NCBI RefSeq assembly: GCF_022267325.1
Contig: NZ_JAIZBG010000002.1
Coordinates: forward strand, 117,501 to 181,500
Reading direction: 5' to 3'
DNA length: 64,000 bases
Source: Leptospira sanjuanensis
Lineage (GTDB): Bacteria; Spirochaetota; Leptospiria; Leptospirales; Leptospiraceae
Part shown: positions 19,293 to 33,359 of the stretch, piece by piece
How positions within the stretch are numbered: position 1 is the first letter of the stretch
How the letters are laid out: every line of letters begins with the position of its first letter
Notes under the pieces: generated by a model
Seen by the model: the letters and a program-made list of their open reading frames with translations, nothing else
What the model was told of the DNA's origin: nothing
Databases searched by the model: none
Program-made: the position numbers and the translations under genes

Positions 19293-19757
19293 TATTTGGG
19301 ATTTTGAACCTTATGATTTGAGGAGTTTTGCGATTTCTGATTTAACAATTGAGAATAGAGTTTTTCCGGAAATTTCATGGAAAACCGAGACGGCAAAAAT
19401 AAGTCGCGCAATCTATAGAATGAGAGATATATCTTTCAGATACTATCTGGTAGATAGAGAGATCAAGCAAAATTTATGATTCCGTAAGATCGGATTTGAT
19501 GCGAAGCTCAGCGATTTTTTGAATGTGAGCAACTGGTCGCATTCAAGATTCGGTTGGCCGCTGTCTCGAGAAAAATCGGAATGACTTTCGAGTGAATTCT
19601 CGTCCATCCGGTAAGTTGAAAAACATCGAAGGAGTTCTTTGGGATCTAAAGGATCGGAAAAAGAGGAATATTCTATCCGAGTTGTCGTGGGGTTTTTGCC
19701 GGTTCGGCACGATCGGATGTTGTCGCACCTGTACGGCGGAGAAAAGAAAAAGCCGGG
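19293..19757. other. Intergenic region upstream of the PadR gene
   Basis: No supported gene in 465 bases. The only clear structure is the palindrome cluster at 19425-19449. Open frames on the plus strand from about 19590 to 19845 run into the antisense of the next gene and look spurious. Confidence 0.5.
19425..19449. promoter_or_regulatory. Candidate PadR operator: two adjacent palindromes
   Basis: AGATATATCT (19425-19434) is a perfect palindrome. Two bases later CAGATA-C-TATCTG (19437-19449) is a perfect 6-1-6 inverted repeat sharing the AGAT/ATCT half-site, and a further GATAGAGAGATC follows. Repeated half-sites upstream of a PadR gene suggest autoregulation. Confidence 0.4.
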
Positions 19758-20197
<440 letters not shown>

Positions 20198-20312
20198 AGA
20201 CCGGTTGCAAAAACGCTTGTTATAAATTCCATTCTCTCTGTACTATAGACGGACCGAACAATCGTTATGGGCGTTAGAATCGATATAGGAAGAGAAAATA
20301 GGAGAATTTGAA

Positions 20313-21935
20313 ATGGCAACGAGTGTAATCGGAGATACAAAATCGAAAACGAACGGCAATTATATGGGAACCGGTTTCCAAGTGTCGCAAAACCCGGCTA
20401 CGTTGGAAGAAATCGGAAAAGTTCCGAACACGGATCTGGCAAAAATGCCCGAAATTTTCAATAAAGCCCGCGAGGCCCAAAGAAAGTGGGCTCAGACAAA
20501 ATTCGCCACCCGCAAAAAGCACATTCTCAAGATGAGAGATTATATCGTGGAACACGCGGAAGAACTCGCGGACATCGTGAGCAAGGATAACGGCAAATCC
20601 AGAATGGACGCGCTTGCTACGGAAGTTCTTCCGGCCGCGCTCGCGGCGGACTGGTATGCGAAGAATGCAAGACATCACCTGCAACCGAAAAAACTTCCGA
20701 TGTCCACATTCTTATTTTTTAATAAGAAGAACGAACTGCATCGCGTTCCGCTCGGCGTCGTCGGAATCATCAGTCCGTGGAATTATCCTCTTTCGATTCC
20801 TTTCGGGGAAATCGCGATGGGGTTGATGGCGGGGAATGCGATTCTGTTGAAGGTCGCGCAAGCGACGATTCTCGTGGGTCAAGCGATCGATAAGATCGTC
20901 GCCGCCGGAGAATTACCCGAAGGTCTTTTTTATCATATCGTCGGTTCGGGCGGAGCGGTTTCCAAATCCTTCTTTGAAAACAAGATCGATAAGATCTTTT
21001 TTACCGGTTCGGTTGCGACCGGAAAAACTTTGATGGCGGCCGCGGCTTCCACCTTAACCCCCTTGTCTTTGGAGCTGGGCGGTAAGGATCCGATGATCGT
21101 TTTGGAAGACGCGGATCTCGAACGTGCGGCGAACGGCGCGGCTTGGGCCGGTTACCAAAACGCGGGTCAATCCTGCGGCGGTGTGGAACGCGTGTATGTG
21201 CAAGACAAGGTATATGATAAATTCGTAAACTTGCTCGCGGCCAAAACCCGAGCGATTCGCCACGGAGCCGACCGGGATTTCGACGTGGAAATGGGTTCCA
21301 TGACCACGGAAGAACAACTCAATACGGTAAAACGTCAGGTGGACGGCGCCGTGAAACAAGGCGCTAAGATCGTAGCACAATCGCAGCCGAGCGGTAACAC
21401 GAAGGGATTCTTTTATCCCGCCACTTTGATGGTGGACGTGAATCACCAGATGGAGTTGATGAAAGAAGAAAATTTCGGTCCGATCATTCCCGTGATGAAA
21501 TTCAAAACGATCGAAGAGGCGATCGCTCTTGCAAACGATTCTTCGATGGCGCTGACTTCATCCGTATGGACCAAAAATTTAAGTCTGGGCAAAAAGATCG
21601 CGAAAAAACTCGAATCGGGTGCGACGACGATCAACGATCACCTCTATACGCACGGTCAATCCGAAACTCCTTGGGGCGGTTGGAAAGAATCGGGTTTGGG
21701 AAGAACCCATTCCGGCCTCGGTTTCGACGAGATGACTCAGCCTAAGCTCGTGAACTGGGACATCATTCCTTCCAAAAGGAATATATGGTGGTATCCGTTT
21801 AACAAAACCTCGTACGAAGCGATTCTCGCCGCGATGCGGTTTAACTTTTCCAAGAATCCGATTTCGTTGCTCGTAAACGGAACGAAGCTGACTATCTTCA
21901 TGATCGGCAAGATGTTCACTTCTTGGAAGGTTTGA
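20313..21935 (+). CDS. Aldehyde dehydrogenase family protein
   Basis: The 540-residue enzyme has the ALDH signatures: GIISPWNYPLSIPFGEIA, FFTGSVATGKTLM, LELGGKDPMIVLEDADL with the general-base Glu, and AGQSCGGVERVYV with catalytic Cys288. It oxidises an aldehyde to the acid with NAD(P). It is about 50 residues longer than common ALDHs; the extra C-terminus, PISLLVNGTKLTIFMIGKMF, is hydrophobic and may tether it to the membrane, as in fatty-aldehyde dehydrogenases. GGAG lies eight bases before the start. The substrate is not decided by sequence. Confidence 0.92.
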   Translation: MATSVIGDTKSKTNGNYMGTGFQVSQNPATLEEIGKVPNTDLAKMPEIFNKAREAQRKWAQTKFATRKKHILKMRDYIVEHAEELADIVSKDNGKSRMDALATEVLPAALAADWYAKNARHHLQPKKLPMSTFLFFNKKNELHRVPLGVVGIISPWNYPLSIPFGEIAMGLMAGNAILLKVAQATILVGQAIDKIVAAGELPEGLFYHIVGSGGAVSKSFFENKIDKIFFTGSVATGKTLMAAAASTLTPLSLELGGKDPMIVLEDADLERAANGAAWAGYQNAGQSCGGVERVYVQDKVYDKFVNLLAAKTRAIRHGADRDFDVEMGSMTTEEQLNTVKRQVDGAVKQGAKIVAQSQPSGNTKGFFYPATLMVDVNHQMELMKEENFGPIIPVMKFKTIEEAIALANDSSMALTSSVWTKNLSLGKKIAKKLESGATTINDHLYTHGQSETPWGGWKESGLGRTHSGLGFDEMTQPKLVNWDIIPSKRNIWWYPFNKTSYEAILAAMRFNFSKNPISLLVNGTKLTIFMIGKMFTSWKV

Positions 21936-21942
21936 ATTTCGT

Positions 21943-22848
21943 TTGAGGATTTATCATCGAACCGGTTTCGTATTTTTCTTTTTTCTCTGCGTTCCTTCGT
22001 TTCTGTTTGCGGACACCGTTCTTCTCAAGGACGGAGGGGCTCTTCGAAACGTAAAGGTTACGATGGGAGGCGATGTGATTCTCGTCGAAGACGAATCGGG
22101 CAATATTAGAAAAATCGAAACTAGCTCGGTGAAACGGATCGTTATGGCGGAAGTGAAATCGGAATCCGAACCTTCCGCGTCGAACGTTCCGAAAAACCAA
22201 GGTTCGAAAAAACCGAATTCTTCAGGGGCCGGTCGAGTTTCTTATTCTTCGGGGGTTTCCTTCTGGGAAAGCCGTATCGCAGAACCGGATCGAATCGGAA
22301 ATTTTTCGGTTCTTGTTCAGTCGGTGTTTCTTCAGGCGGAAACCCGTTTTGAAGGCAGATATGGAATCACTCTGGGATTGGAAAATTCCCGTTTCGATTT
22401 CCGCAGTTCGTCGAACGCATTCTTGAATCCGAGAGCCGCCGCTTTGGTTTTACCCGGTCCGGATAATATTCAAAAAAATGAATCTTCCGCGACTCTTCTG
22501 GCGTTGTCCTCGCTTGACGAAGGTTATACGCCGTTTAGAACCTCGAACTCTTTTCGGGTGGAAACGGTTTCTTTTCTACCGGGTTTGAAATATTATCCGA
22601 TCGATGGGGAGAGATTTTCCTGGTTCGCACAGTTCGCGTTCGGATTCGGACGAAGTTATCGAACCGGAATGTACTCCGATCCGTTTTTTCACGGCACTTT
22701 ATCGTTGGGAACGGGGGTTCAATGGAACGGCGATTCCATAGTGATCGCTCTCTCGGCTCAAATCAGGAACACGCTTCTTTCCAATTCCAACGTTTCGTAT
22801 CGTTTTACGGAACCAAGTCTTCAGTTTTCTTTCGGAATCCGGATCTGA
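21943..22848 (+). CDS. Exported protein with N-terminal beta domain and probable barrel C-terminus
   Basis: The start is probably TTG 21943. Residues 1-23 form a Sec signal peptide (FVFFFFLCVPSFLFA). Residues 24-72 hold a small beta domain, TVLLKDGGALRNVKVTMGG to SSVKRIVM, similar in pattern to the C-terminal end of the FecR protein at 36195-37346. A serine/lysine-rich linker follows, and the C-terminal 200 residues alternate aromatic strands and end SLQFSFGIRI, which suggests an outer-membrane barrel. Function is unknown. It starts eight bases after the ALDH stop and may be co-transcribed. Confidence 0.75.
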   Translation: MRIYHRTGFVFFFFLCVPSFLFADTVLLKDGGALRNVKVTMGGDVILVEDESGNIRKIETSSVKRIVMAEVKSESEPSASNVPKNQGSKKPNSSGAGRVSYSSGVSFWESRIAEPDRIGNFSVLVQSVFLQAETRFEGRYGITLGLENSRFDFRSSSNAFLNPRAAALVLPGPDNIQKNESSATLLALSSLDEGYTPFRTSNSFRVETVSFLPGLKYYPIDGERFSWFAQFAFGFGRSYRTGMYSDPFFHGTLSLGTGVQWNGDSIVIALSAQIRNTLLSNSNVSYRFTEPSLQFSFGIRI

Positions 22849-22867
22849 TCCCGCCGCGGGTCTTGAA

Positions 22868-23299
22868 TTAAGGAAAAATCTTTCGGAAACCTTCCGGAAG
22901 ATTTCCCAATTTGCGAGTTGAGTAATCCATAAAAACCACGCCTGTCTTCGCTTCGCAGATCACTTTGCCGTTGGCCGGTCCGTCCGCGTGCGTCATCCTA
23001 TAATAGATATCGCAACCGCGCTGATTGAAATCTCCCGCGGTGATTTCCACTCGGACCTTATCCCGAAAGAACGCTTCCGCCTTATAGACGACGGCGATGT
23101 CGGTCATGATGATCCCGAGTCCGTCCACGTTGAGTTCGTTGTAGTTGTGTTCCAAAAAGAAACGCGCTCTCGCTTCGTGAAGAAGCGAAATCACGCGGTC
23201 GTGTGCGAGATGATCCGCAAAATTGATATCGTAGATTCGAACGTCTAGGTCGACGGACCAGACGAATTTATTCGGGAGTTCCAGTTGAATTCTTGCCAT
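22868..23299 (-). CDS. 4HBT-type hotdog thioesterase
   Basis: The 143-residue protein has the single hotdog layout of the 4-hydroxybenzoyl-CoA thioesterase/YbgC group: VDLDVRIYDINFADHLAHDR, then HEARARFFLE, and strands DKVRVEITAGDFNQRGCDI and GKVICEAKTGVVFMDY. Such enzymes hydrolyse acyl-CoA or acyl-ACP. The acidic catalytic residue usually found in the first motif (Asp before a Gly-His-Val/Asn pattern) is less clear here, so specificity is unknown. It begins two bases after the stop of the upstream YIP1-like gene, indicating one operon. Confidence 0.85.
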   Translation of the reverse strand: MARIQLELPNKFVWSVDLDVRIYDINFADHLAHDRVISLLHEARARFFLEHNYNELNVDGLGIIMTDIAVVYKAEAFFRDKVRVEITAGDFNQRGCDIYYRMTHADGPANGKVICEAKTGVVFMDYSTRKLGNLPEGFRKIFP

Positions 23300-23301
23300 A
23301 A

Positions 23302-24033
23302 CTATTCCTGAGTTTCGTGTCCTTCCGCTTTCGCTTTTTCCATCGCCTTACGGATGATCTCCGCGGCTTCTTGTTCTCCGTGTTCTTCCTCTTCCCTTGT
23401 GAGAGGTTTGTGAGAATTCATATTCTCGATCATCTTGTAATCGTTGATATACGAGGAAACTTTAGAGTATTGCAAATAGAGAAGAATCGCCGCAAAAATC
23501 GTAAGTACGATCGCGGTTCTTTGTACGGGTGCTTTGAGATACGAAGTCAACGCGAAGTAGAATAGAATCGGGACGTATGCGGTAAACGCGATTCCGAGTC
23601 CGATTCCGAGATACGGATGGATGAGTCCTCCGAAACTCTGTAAAAGCAATGCGACCCAAAAAATTCCGAGAACCGCGGTGCTGGCTCGGAAGTTCGACTT
23701 CCAGCTTTTATCTCCGCCGCAAATCCAAGAGAAAAACATATAAAGAAAACCTAAAGTAGGGAATACGATAAAACTCGCGAGAAAGTAGGCGAGCGGCATT
23801 TCCAATAATAAGAAGGAGAGGGGAGGATTGGAAAAACCGTCCGGCGTCAAGACGGTCATGCTGAGTACGGCGATCCCGTATAAGAAGCCCATAAAAATCA
23901 GGGAACGCAGATATAACGGAATCAGAGATTCTTCCGGGGTTTTGGAAAGTTCTTTGAAAAATGAAACCGGTCTGATCAATACGTCCCGCGCTTCTTCCAG
24001 GACGGTTAAGAATGAAAAAGAAAATTGAAACAT
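23302..24033 (-). CDS. YIP1-family integral membrane protein
   Basis: ATG 24033 is preceded by GGAG at five bases and is preferred to ATG 24066. The 243-residue protein starts with an amphipathic segment (LEEARDVLIRPVSFFKELSK), typical of prokaryotic YIP1-domain proteins, followed by about five membrane helices and a charged C-terminal tail rich in Glu and Lys. YIP1-domain proteins are membrane proteins with no assigned bacterial function. It is co-oriented and nearly contiguous with the thioesterase gene. Confidence 0.75.
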   Translation of the reverse strand: MFQFSFSFLTVLEEARDVLIRPVSFFKELSKTPEESLIPLYLRSLIFMGFLYGIAVLSMTVLTPDGFSNPPLSFLLLEMPLAYFLASFIVFPTLGFLYMFFSWICGGDKSWKSNFRASTAVLGIFWVALLLQSFGGLIHPYLGIGLGIAFTAYVPILFYFALTSYLKAPVQRTAIVLTIFAAILLYLQYSKVSSYINDYKMIENMNSHKPLTREEEEHGEQEAAEIIRKAMEKAKAEGHETQE

Positions 24034-24187
24034 GAAATCTCCGCTTTCGCACAGAATCGAATGCAAAAGCGGGATTGCAAGTGGTAAATTTGGATTCCAC
24101 GAACGACCCTCTTTAACTCGGCGGAACGCTTTCTACGAATCGCGTTCTAGATCGCTCGTTATCGATCTTTTGATCACAAAGAGCGTC

Positions 24188-25816
<1,629 letters not shown>

Positions 25817-25863
25817 CCGGCAATTCTGCACCTTTTGAAAAGGTTAAGCAAGAAATATTTTTA

Positions 25864-26673
25864 CTAAACGGAGGAATCTTCCTTGTGTTTGTAAACGAAT
25901 TCTTTGGAGAATTCTCCCCGTTTGTTCATCTTGGCTCCGATAAAATGAGATCCGTCTTGTAATACGAAGCTGTTGCTTTTCACCCAATCCCCCGTGTTGA
26001 TGATTCTTAAATGAGGAATACAAAGAAAATCGTGTGTGTGACCCGAAATCAAAAGTCGATCTCCTTGGTGCGTGATTCTAGATAGACGTTCGTAATACCG
26101 CAGAATCTCTTCGGTCGTAGTAGGGTCCTGTCTGTTCAGGTGTTTTTGATAGAACGCTTCCGAATAACGGAAAAGGTTGGGAATCAGTACGGCAATCGCA
26201 TGCAAAAAACGTAATAGAAAAATCGACCCGATCCAGGTGAACCGGTTGTATTGTCCCTGATGGCCGTGCACCGCAATCAGGGTTTCGTTTTCGGTTTTTT
26301 CGCAGACTTGCCAATCCCGTTCCTTTAGATACTTTTCTATCTTGGGTGGAAGGCTCATCAGATACGAAGTCGAGTCGTGATTTCCTACGATGTAGATTTT
26401 GTCGCCGCCACGGACCGATAAAGAGTCGAGTCTGTCGAAGAGTTTGTTGAATTTCTTTTTACTGCGGCGGAGTTTGCGAGATGCGCTGAAAAACCAATTC
26501 TCGATGATGTCGCCCACGAGGTAGATCGTTTGAAAGCGGACGTTCTTTTTTTCGAGATGATCCAGGAACTGAAAGAGTTCTTTGTGTTTGTGGGATTTTA
26601 TTTTTTTATTGAGAAGGTAGTGAACGTCCGAAAGAAAAATTCCTTCATAAACTTTGTCCCTTTCAAATTTCAT
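25864..26673 (-). CDS. LpxH-like calcineurin-type metallophosphoesterase
   Basis: The 269-residue protein has all metallophosphoesterase motifs: FLSDVHYLL, LVGDIIENW, VGNHDSTSY, VHGHQGQY and ISGHTHDFL. The block II aspartate region reads GDIIEN, with Glu where UDP-2,3-diacylglucosamine hydrolases usually have Asp-x-x (GDIFDxW). The overall layout and length match the LpxH/LpxH2 group, which cleaves UDP-2,3-diacylglucosamine in lipid A synthesis. It could also be a general phosphoesterase. It has no lpx neighbours. Confidence 0.82.
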   Translation of the reverse strand: MKFERDKVYEGIFLSDVHYLLNKKIKSHKHKELFQFLDHLEKKNVRFQTIYLVGDIIENWFFSASRKLRRSKKKFNKLFDRLDSLSVRGGDKIYIVGNHDSTSYLMSLPPKIEKYLKERDWQVCEKTENETLIAVHGHQGQYNRFTWIGSIFLLRFLHAIAVLIPNLFRYSEAFYQKHLNRQDPTTTEEILRYYERLSRITHQGDRLLISGHTHDFLCIPHLRIINTGDWVKSNSFVLQDGSHFIGAKMNKRGEFSKEFVYKHKEDSSV

Positions 26674-26797
26674 CGGAAAGTCGTTTCAAAATCAATTTGA
26701 CGAAAAACGACGTTTTCGTCAAACGATTCCGATGCGATTCTTTCGTATAAAAAATAAAATTCGATGACAAATACCGCGCCGTTTCCGCGTTTCTTTT

Positions 26798-28075
26798 TTA
26801 AAGAATCTTAAACCGTTCCAACGCTTCTCGTTCGAGTTTTTCTCTGTGATCGGGATGAGCGATCTCGATTAAGGCTTTTGCCCTTTGTCGTAAATTCTTC
26901 CCGTATAAATTCGCGATTCCGTATTCGGTCACGATGTAGTGAACGTGCGCGCGTGTTGTGACCACGTTGGCGCCGGGTTTCAACATCGGAACGATTCTGG
27001 ATTCTCCCTTGGAAGTGGAAGAGGGTAAGGCGATGATGGGTTTGCCTCGTTCCGAAAGGGAGGCGCCTCGGATAAAATCCATCTGACCTCCGACTCCGGA
27101 ATATTGTCTTGTTCCGATCGTGTCCGCACAAACTTGTCCGGTCAGATCCACTTCCACCGCGGAATTGATCGCCGTGACTTTCGGATTTTTTCTTATCACG
27201 TGGGGATCGTTGATATAACCGATATCGAGCATCGCAACTTCCGGATTGTCGTCGATAAAGTCGTAGAGTTTGCGGGTTCCCATCACGAAGCCGGAAACGA
27301 TTTTTCCGGGATGTTTCTTTTTATGAATTCCGGTGATGATTCCTTTTTGAACGAGTTCCATCACTCCGTCCGAAAACATCTCCGTATGAATTCCCAAATC
27401 TTTGTGAGAAGTCAGGCACGTTAGGACCGCATTGGGGATCGCTCCGATTCCCATTTGCAACGTCGCTCCGTCTTCCACAAGAGAGGCCACGTTTTTTCCG
27501 ATCGAGAGTTCAACTTCGGACGGCGTTTCGGAAACGTGTTCGTACAACGTTTGATGTCCTTCCACCAAAGAATGAATTCTGTCGACGTGGATGATTCCGT
27601 CTCCGTGTGTGCGGGGCATGTTTTCGTTGACTTGCGCGATCACTATCTTTGCGGTTTCCACGGCGGCCTTGCTAATGTCCACGGAAACTCCGAGAGAACA
27701 ATAGCCGTGTTTATCGGGAGGGGAAACCTGTACCAAGGCGACGTCCAAAGGAAGAATTCCGTTGCGGAACAACAAAGGGCATTCGCTTAAGAAAATCGGA
27801 ATATAATCGGCCCGTCCTTCCTCCACGGCCTTGCGCATATTGGCAGCGACGAACAAAGCGTTCGTAAAGAATTTTCCCTCCATTCCCGGTTTCGCATAAG
27901 GAGCGTCTCCTTCGGTATGAAGGTGAATCATTTCCACGTTAGACAACTCGCCGGCTCGGGCGGTCAACGCTTCGATCAAAAGAGTCGGAACGGCCGCCAC
28001 GCTGTGAACGAAAACCCTTTGACCCGCTTTGACGGAGGAAAGGGCCGAATTTGCGGAAATAAATTTAACTTTCAT
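26798..28075 (-). CDS. Acetyl-CoA hydrolase/transferase family protein
   Basis: I prefer ATG 28075, which has AAGGA ten bases before it, to an upstream start at 28129. The 425-residue protein resembles 4-hydroxybutyrate CoA-transferase and acetyl-CoA hydrolase: LQMGIGAIPNAVLTCL, FVMGTRKLYDFIDDNPEV, INSAVEVDLTGQVCADTIG with the candidate catalytic Glu, and QYSGVGGQMDFIRGA, the CoA-binding glycine loop. It moves CoA between carboxylic acids or hydrolyses acetyl-CoA. It is divergent from an MFS gene starting 115 bases away. Confidence 0.9.
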   Translation of the reverse strand: MKVKFISANSALSSVKAGQRVFVHSVAAVPTLLIEALTARAGELSNVEMIHLHTEGDAPYAKPGMEGKFFTNALFVAANMRKAVEEGRADYIPIFLSECPLLFRNGILPLDVALVQVSPPDKHGYCSLGVSVDISKAAVETAKIVIAQVNENMPRTHGDGIIHVDRIHSLVEGHQTLYEHVSETPSEVELSIGKNVASLVEDGATLQMGIGAIPNAVLTCLTSHKDLGIHTEMFSDGVMELVQKGIITGIHKKKHPGKIVSGFVMGTRKLYDFIDDNPEVAMLDIGYINDPHVIRKNPKVTAINSAVEVDLTGQVCADTIGTRQYSGVGGQMDFIRGASLSERGKPIIALPSSTSKGESRIVPMLKPGANVVTTRAHVHYIVTEYGIANLYGKNLRQRAKALIEIAHPDHREKLEREALERFKIL

Positions 28076-28189
28076 ACGGTGGATTTCCTTTTTTGTGAGG
28101 ATTCTTTTGCGGGAATTCCAGTCGTTCAATCCATTTTTCCCGTTTTTCTATCTACAGGAAACTGACATTTCTCATGCTATCCAATATCT

Positions 28190-29401
28190 ATGTCTTCCCA
28201 CCCTTCTCGCAACATTCATGTAAAATCCGAACCGATGCTGATCTTCGTATTAGCGGCCGTTCAATTCACTCACATTCTCGACTTCGTAATCATGATGCCT
28301 CTCGGAAGCTACTTTCAAGAAGCGTTTCATATCAATCCGAGAGAATTCTCCTTTCTGATTTCTGCATATACATACAGCGCGTTCGCGGCGGGAATCGTAG
28401 GCGCTCTTTTTATCGATCGTTTCAACCGAAAGTCCGCCGCAATTTTCTTATATACCGGTTTTATCGTAGGCACCGCGTTCTGTGCCGTTGCCGATTCGTA
28501 CATTCTTCTTTTATTGGCGAGAATCATTTCCGGAGCGTTCGGAGGAATTCTGAGTTCCGTCATCTTTGCGATCGTAGGAGACGTGATCGCGATGGAAAGA
28601 AGGGGAAGGGCGACCGGCGCGATCATGGGAGCGTTTTCCGTTTCTTCCGTGATCGGGATTCCGTTGGGTTTGAAAGTCGCCGAATTTTACGGATGGAACA
28701 TGTCCTTTGCGGGAATCGTTTTATTGAGTCTTCCGATTCTGGTTCTGATGTATTATCATCTTCCGAGCATTCCTCCGTTTCAATCCGCGGGAGACAATCC
28801 GATTCAAAACTTCATCCGGATTCTCACATACAAACGATACATGGCTTCGTATATGCTTATCATGTTCGTGATCCTCGGCGGTTTTACCGTCATTCCGTTT
28901 ATCGCGCCTTATATGGAACGGAACGTGGGAATTCCCAAAGAGAATATCTCTTGGATTTATTTCTTCGGCGGGCTTGTGACCTTTTTTTCTTCGAGACTGG
29001 TCGGGATCGCTTCCGACAAGATCGGAAAACACAAGGTATTCTATATTCTGGTTCCGTTATCCTTTATTCCGATTTTTATCATGACCAATCTAGGTAAGGC
29101 CGATCTCGTAACGGTGGTGACGTTGACGACCGCCTTTATGGTGATCGTATCGGGAAGATGGATTCCCGCCTTGGCTTTGATCACATCCACGACCGAGCCG
29201 AAGGACCGGGGACGTTTTATGACGGTGATCTCCGCGTTGCAAAACCTGGCTTCGGGACTCGGGGCTACGATCGGGGGGAGCATTTTGGTTGCGGCGACTC
29301 CGACCGCTCCGTATCAAAACTACGAGGTGGCCGGTTTTCTTGCAATGGGGTTTAACGTGATCGCGATGATATTGATTTCCAGAGTGAAGGCAGTTTCGTA
29401 A
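28190..29401 (+). CDS. MFS transporter, probable drug/small-molecule efflux
   Basis: The 403-residue protein has 12 predicted membrane segments. The loop after helix 2, FIDRFNRKSA, and DVIAMERRGRATGAIMGAF between helices 4 and 5 fit the 12-helix drug:H+ antiporter branch of the major facilitator superfamily (Bcr/CflA- or AraJ-like). The substrate cannot be told. No SD precedes ATG 28190. A strong hairpin without a T-run follows 22 bases after the stop. Confidence 0.88.
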   Translation: MSSHPSRNIHVKSEPMLIFVLAAVQFTHILDFVIMMPLGSYFQEAFHINPREFSFLISAYTYSAFAAGIVGALFIDRFNRKSAAIFLYTGFIVGTAFCAVADSYILLLLARIISGAFGGILSSVIFAIVGDVIAMERRGRATGAIMGAFSVSSVIGIPLGLKVAEFYGWNMSFAGIVLLSLPILVLMYYHLPSIPPFQSAGDNPIQNFIRILTYKRYMASYMLIMFVILGGFTVIPFIAPYMERNVGIPKENISWIYFFGGLVTFFSSRLVGIASDKIGKHKVFYILVPLSFIPIFIMTNLGKADLVTVVTLTTAFMVIVSGRWIPALALITSTTEPKDRGRFMTVISALQNLASGLGATIGGSILVAATPTAPYQNYEVAGFLAMGFNVIAMILISRVKAVS

Positions 29402-29423
29402 ATCATTTGTTGATTCTTTGTTG

Positions 29424-29444
29424 CGCGCCGCCGAAGGCGGCGCG
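29424..29444 (+). terminator. Very stable GC hairpin after the MFS gene
   Basis: CGCGCCGCC, GAA, GGCGGCGCG forms a perfect 9-bp GC stem. It is placed like a terminator but no U-run follows, so it may act as an mRNA 3' stabiliser or need Rho. Confidence 0.5.
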
Positions 29445-29538
29445 AATCGCGGCTTTTGCCGAATGTCGTCGATGAAAGCGCGGTGTCCGCTCGATGCTCC
29501 TTTCAGGAAAGAAAATTCTCAAAAAAATCGCTCTGTTC

Positions 29539-29566
29539 TTGACATTTTAATGAGACAGAATATTCT
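29539..29566 (+). promoter_or_regulatory. Strong sigma-70-type promoter
   Basis: A perfect TTGACA (29539-29544) and TATTCT (29561-29566) are separated by 16 bases. This is the best consensus promoter I see in the window. Transcription would begin near 29573, only a few bases before AAAAGGAGGTGG. Confidence 0.6.
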
Positions 29567-29569
29567 GCG

Positions 29570-29830
<261 letters not shown>

Positions 29831-29882
29831 CGACAAACCGAAAATTCTTCACATTTTTTAAACCCTTTGAGATTCAGGTAGA

Positions 29883-30764
29883 ATGAAACGTGCCCTTATT
29901 TTATCCGGAGGCGGAGCCAGAGGCGCTTACCAAGCGGGCGTTCTCCGTTATTTGGAAGAAATCCAATTCAAACCGGATATCATCTGCGGAACTTCCGTAG
30001 GAGCGATTACCGCTACCGCGATGGGTTGCGGGATGAACGCGATGGAAATCACGAAGTTGTGGAAGTCCATCGAAGCGAAGAAGGTGATGCGTTATTCGAT
30101 TTGGAACGATCTTGTCGACATCTTCGTCAAAAGCTATTCTCCTTTAACCGATACGACTCCTCTCAAAAATCTTTTGTATTCTCATCTCGACTTCCGCAAG
30201 TTGCGGAAGAATCCCGTGGAAGTCATTATCACGGCGGTCAACATTCTCACCGCGGAACTCGTATTTTTTAGAAACAAGGAAATCGACATCGAACATGTGA
30301 TGGCTTCTTCGGCGATTCCGATGTTCTTCCCTTGGCAATACGTCGACGGAAAACCTCACTGGGACGGGGGAGTTATGGCAAACACCCCGATCCTTCCGGC
30401 GGTCGAACGGGGCGCGACGGATATCGTCGTAGTCCTTCTTTCACCCGTCGGGGGAATCGACATGGGTTTGCCGAAAACGAGACGGGAAGGTTTGGAACGC
30501 GTATTCGAGCTTTCGCTCATCGGTTCGTATCAAACCGTGATGTCAAACTTGAACTTCGAGAAAAAAAAGAGAAAGAGAAAGAAGTCCAGACTTTCCTCCC
30601 TTCTCTCCATCCCCAGCGCCGATCGGCCCGAGTTGAAAATTCGTACGATCGGACCGAGAACCTCGCTCGGATTCGGAAGTATTTTGAACTTCTCGCAGGT
30701 GCAGGCGGATTATCTGATCAGCCGCGGCTACGAGGACGCGAGAATTCAATTCGGAGAATATTAG
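29883..30764 (+). CDS. Patatin-like phospholipase
   Basis: The 293-residue protein shows the patatin catalytic set: oxyanion loop SGGGARGAYQAG at residues 8-19, nucleophile Ser38 in GTSVG, and the Asp of WDGGVMANTP. It has no signal peptide, so it is a cytoplasmic or membrane-surface lipid acyl hydrolase. A lysine/arginine-rich stretch near residue 225 (KKKRKRKKSR) could bind anionic membrane. The GH5 gene starts six bases after the stop, so the two probably act together on lipids or glycolipids. Confidence 0.92.
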   Translation: MKRALILSGGGARGAYQAGVLRYLEEIQFKPDIICGTSVGAITATAMGCGMNAMEITKLWKSIEAKKVMRYSIWNDLVDIFVKSYSPLTDTTPLKNLLYSHLDFRKLRKNPVEVIITAVNILTAELVFFRNKEIDIEHVMASSAIPMFFPWQYVDGKPHWDGGVMANTPILPAVERGATDIVVVLLSPVGGIDMGLPKTRREGLERVFELSLIGSYQTVMSNLNFEKKKRKRKKSRLSSLLSIPSADRPELKIRTIGPRTSLGFGSILNFSQVQADYLISRGYEDARIQFGEY

Positions 30765-30770
30765 AATATT

Positions 30771-33013
<2,243 letters not shown>

Positions 33014-33292
33014 GATTTTTCCTACTTCTCACCTCGCTTGTCCGATTCCGGTCGGCGGGGTGCTGAACTCCTATAACGATCGGCTTAAATTCTTTTCGGT
33101 TTAATTTCTCCGCCGCACCTCCGTCGGTTTGGGCGCTCCTGCTCGAGTTCGCCTTCCAACAAAACTTTTCTTAAAAATCGCAGGCCCGGCTTGTTCCGCG
33201 CTGCGGCTATCGCCTTCGGTCGTCTCGAACGAGCCGACTGCTTCGCACGCTCCACATCCTTAGCGCTAGATTACCGACGAACTTACCGTTGT
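33014..33292. other. Intergenic stretch without a gene
   Basis: Apart from the hairpin right after the lipoprotein stop (about 33031-33062) I see nothing supported. The plus-strand open frame 33191-33802 crosses a terminator and is antisense to a more credible gene, so it is not called. Confidence 0.5.
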
Positions 33293-33325
33293 AAAAGTAA
33301 ACCGTGGTTGATACGGTTTACTTTT
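33293..33325. terminator. Bidirectional terminator
   Basis: AAAAGTAAACCG, a 9-base loop, then CGGTTTACTTTT: a perfect 12-bp stem flanked by A- and T-runs, able to work on both strands. It stands 34 bases after the stop of the minus-strand gene at 33360-33701, which supports that gene. Confidence 0.8.
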
Positions 33326-33359
33326 GTTTCCCGTGATTCGATTCGGAGAGATTCGGATT

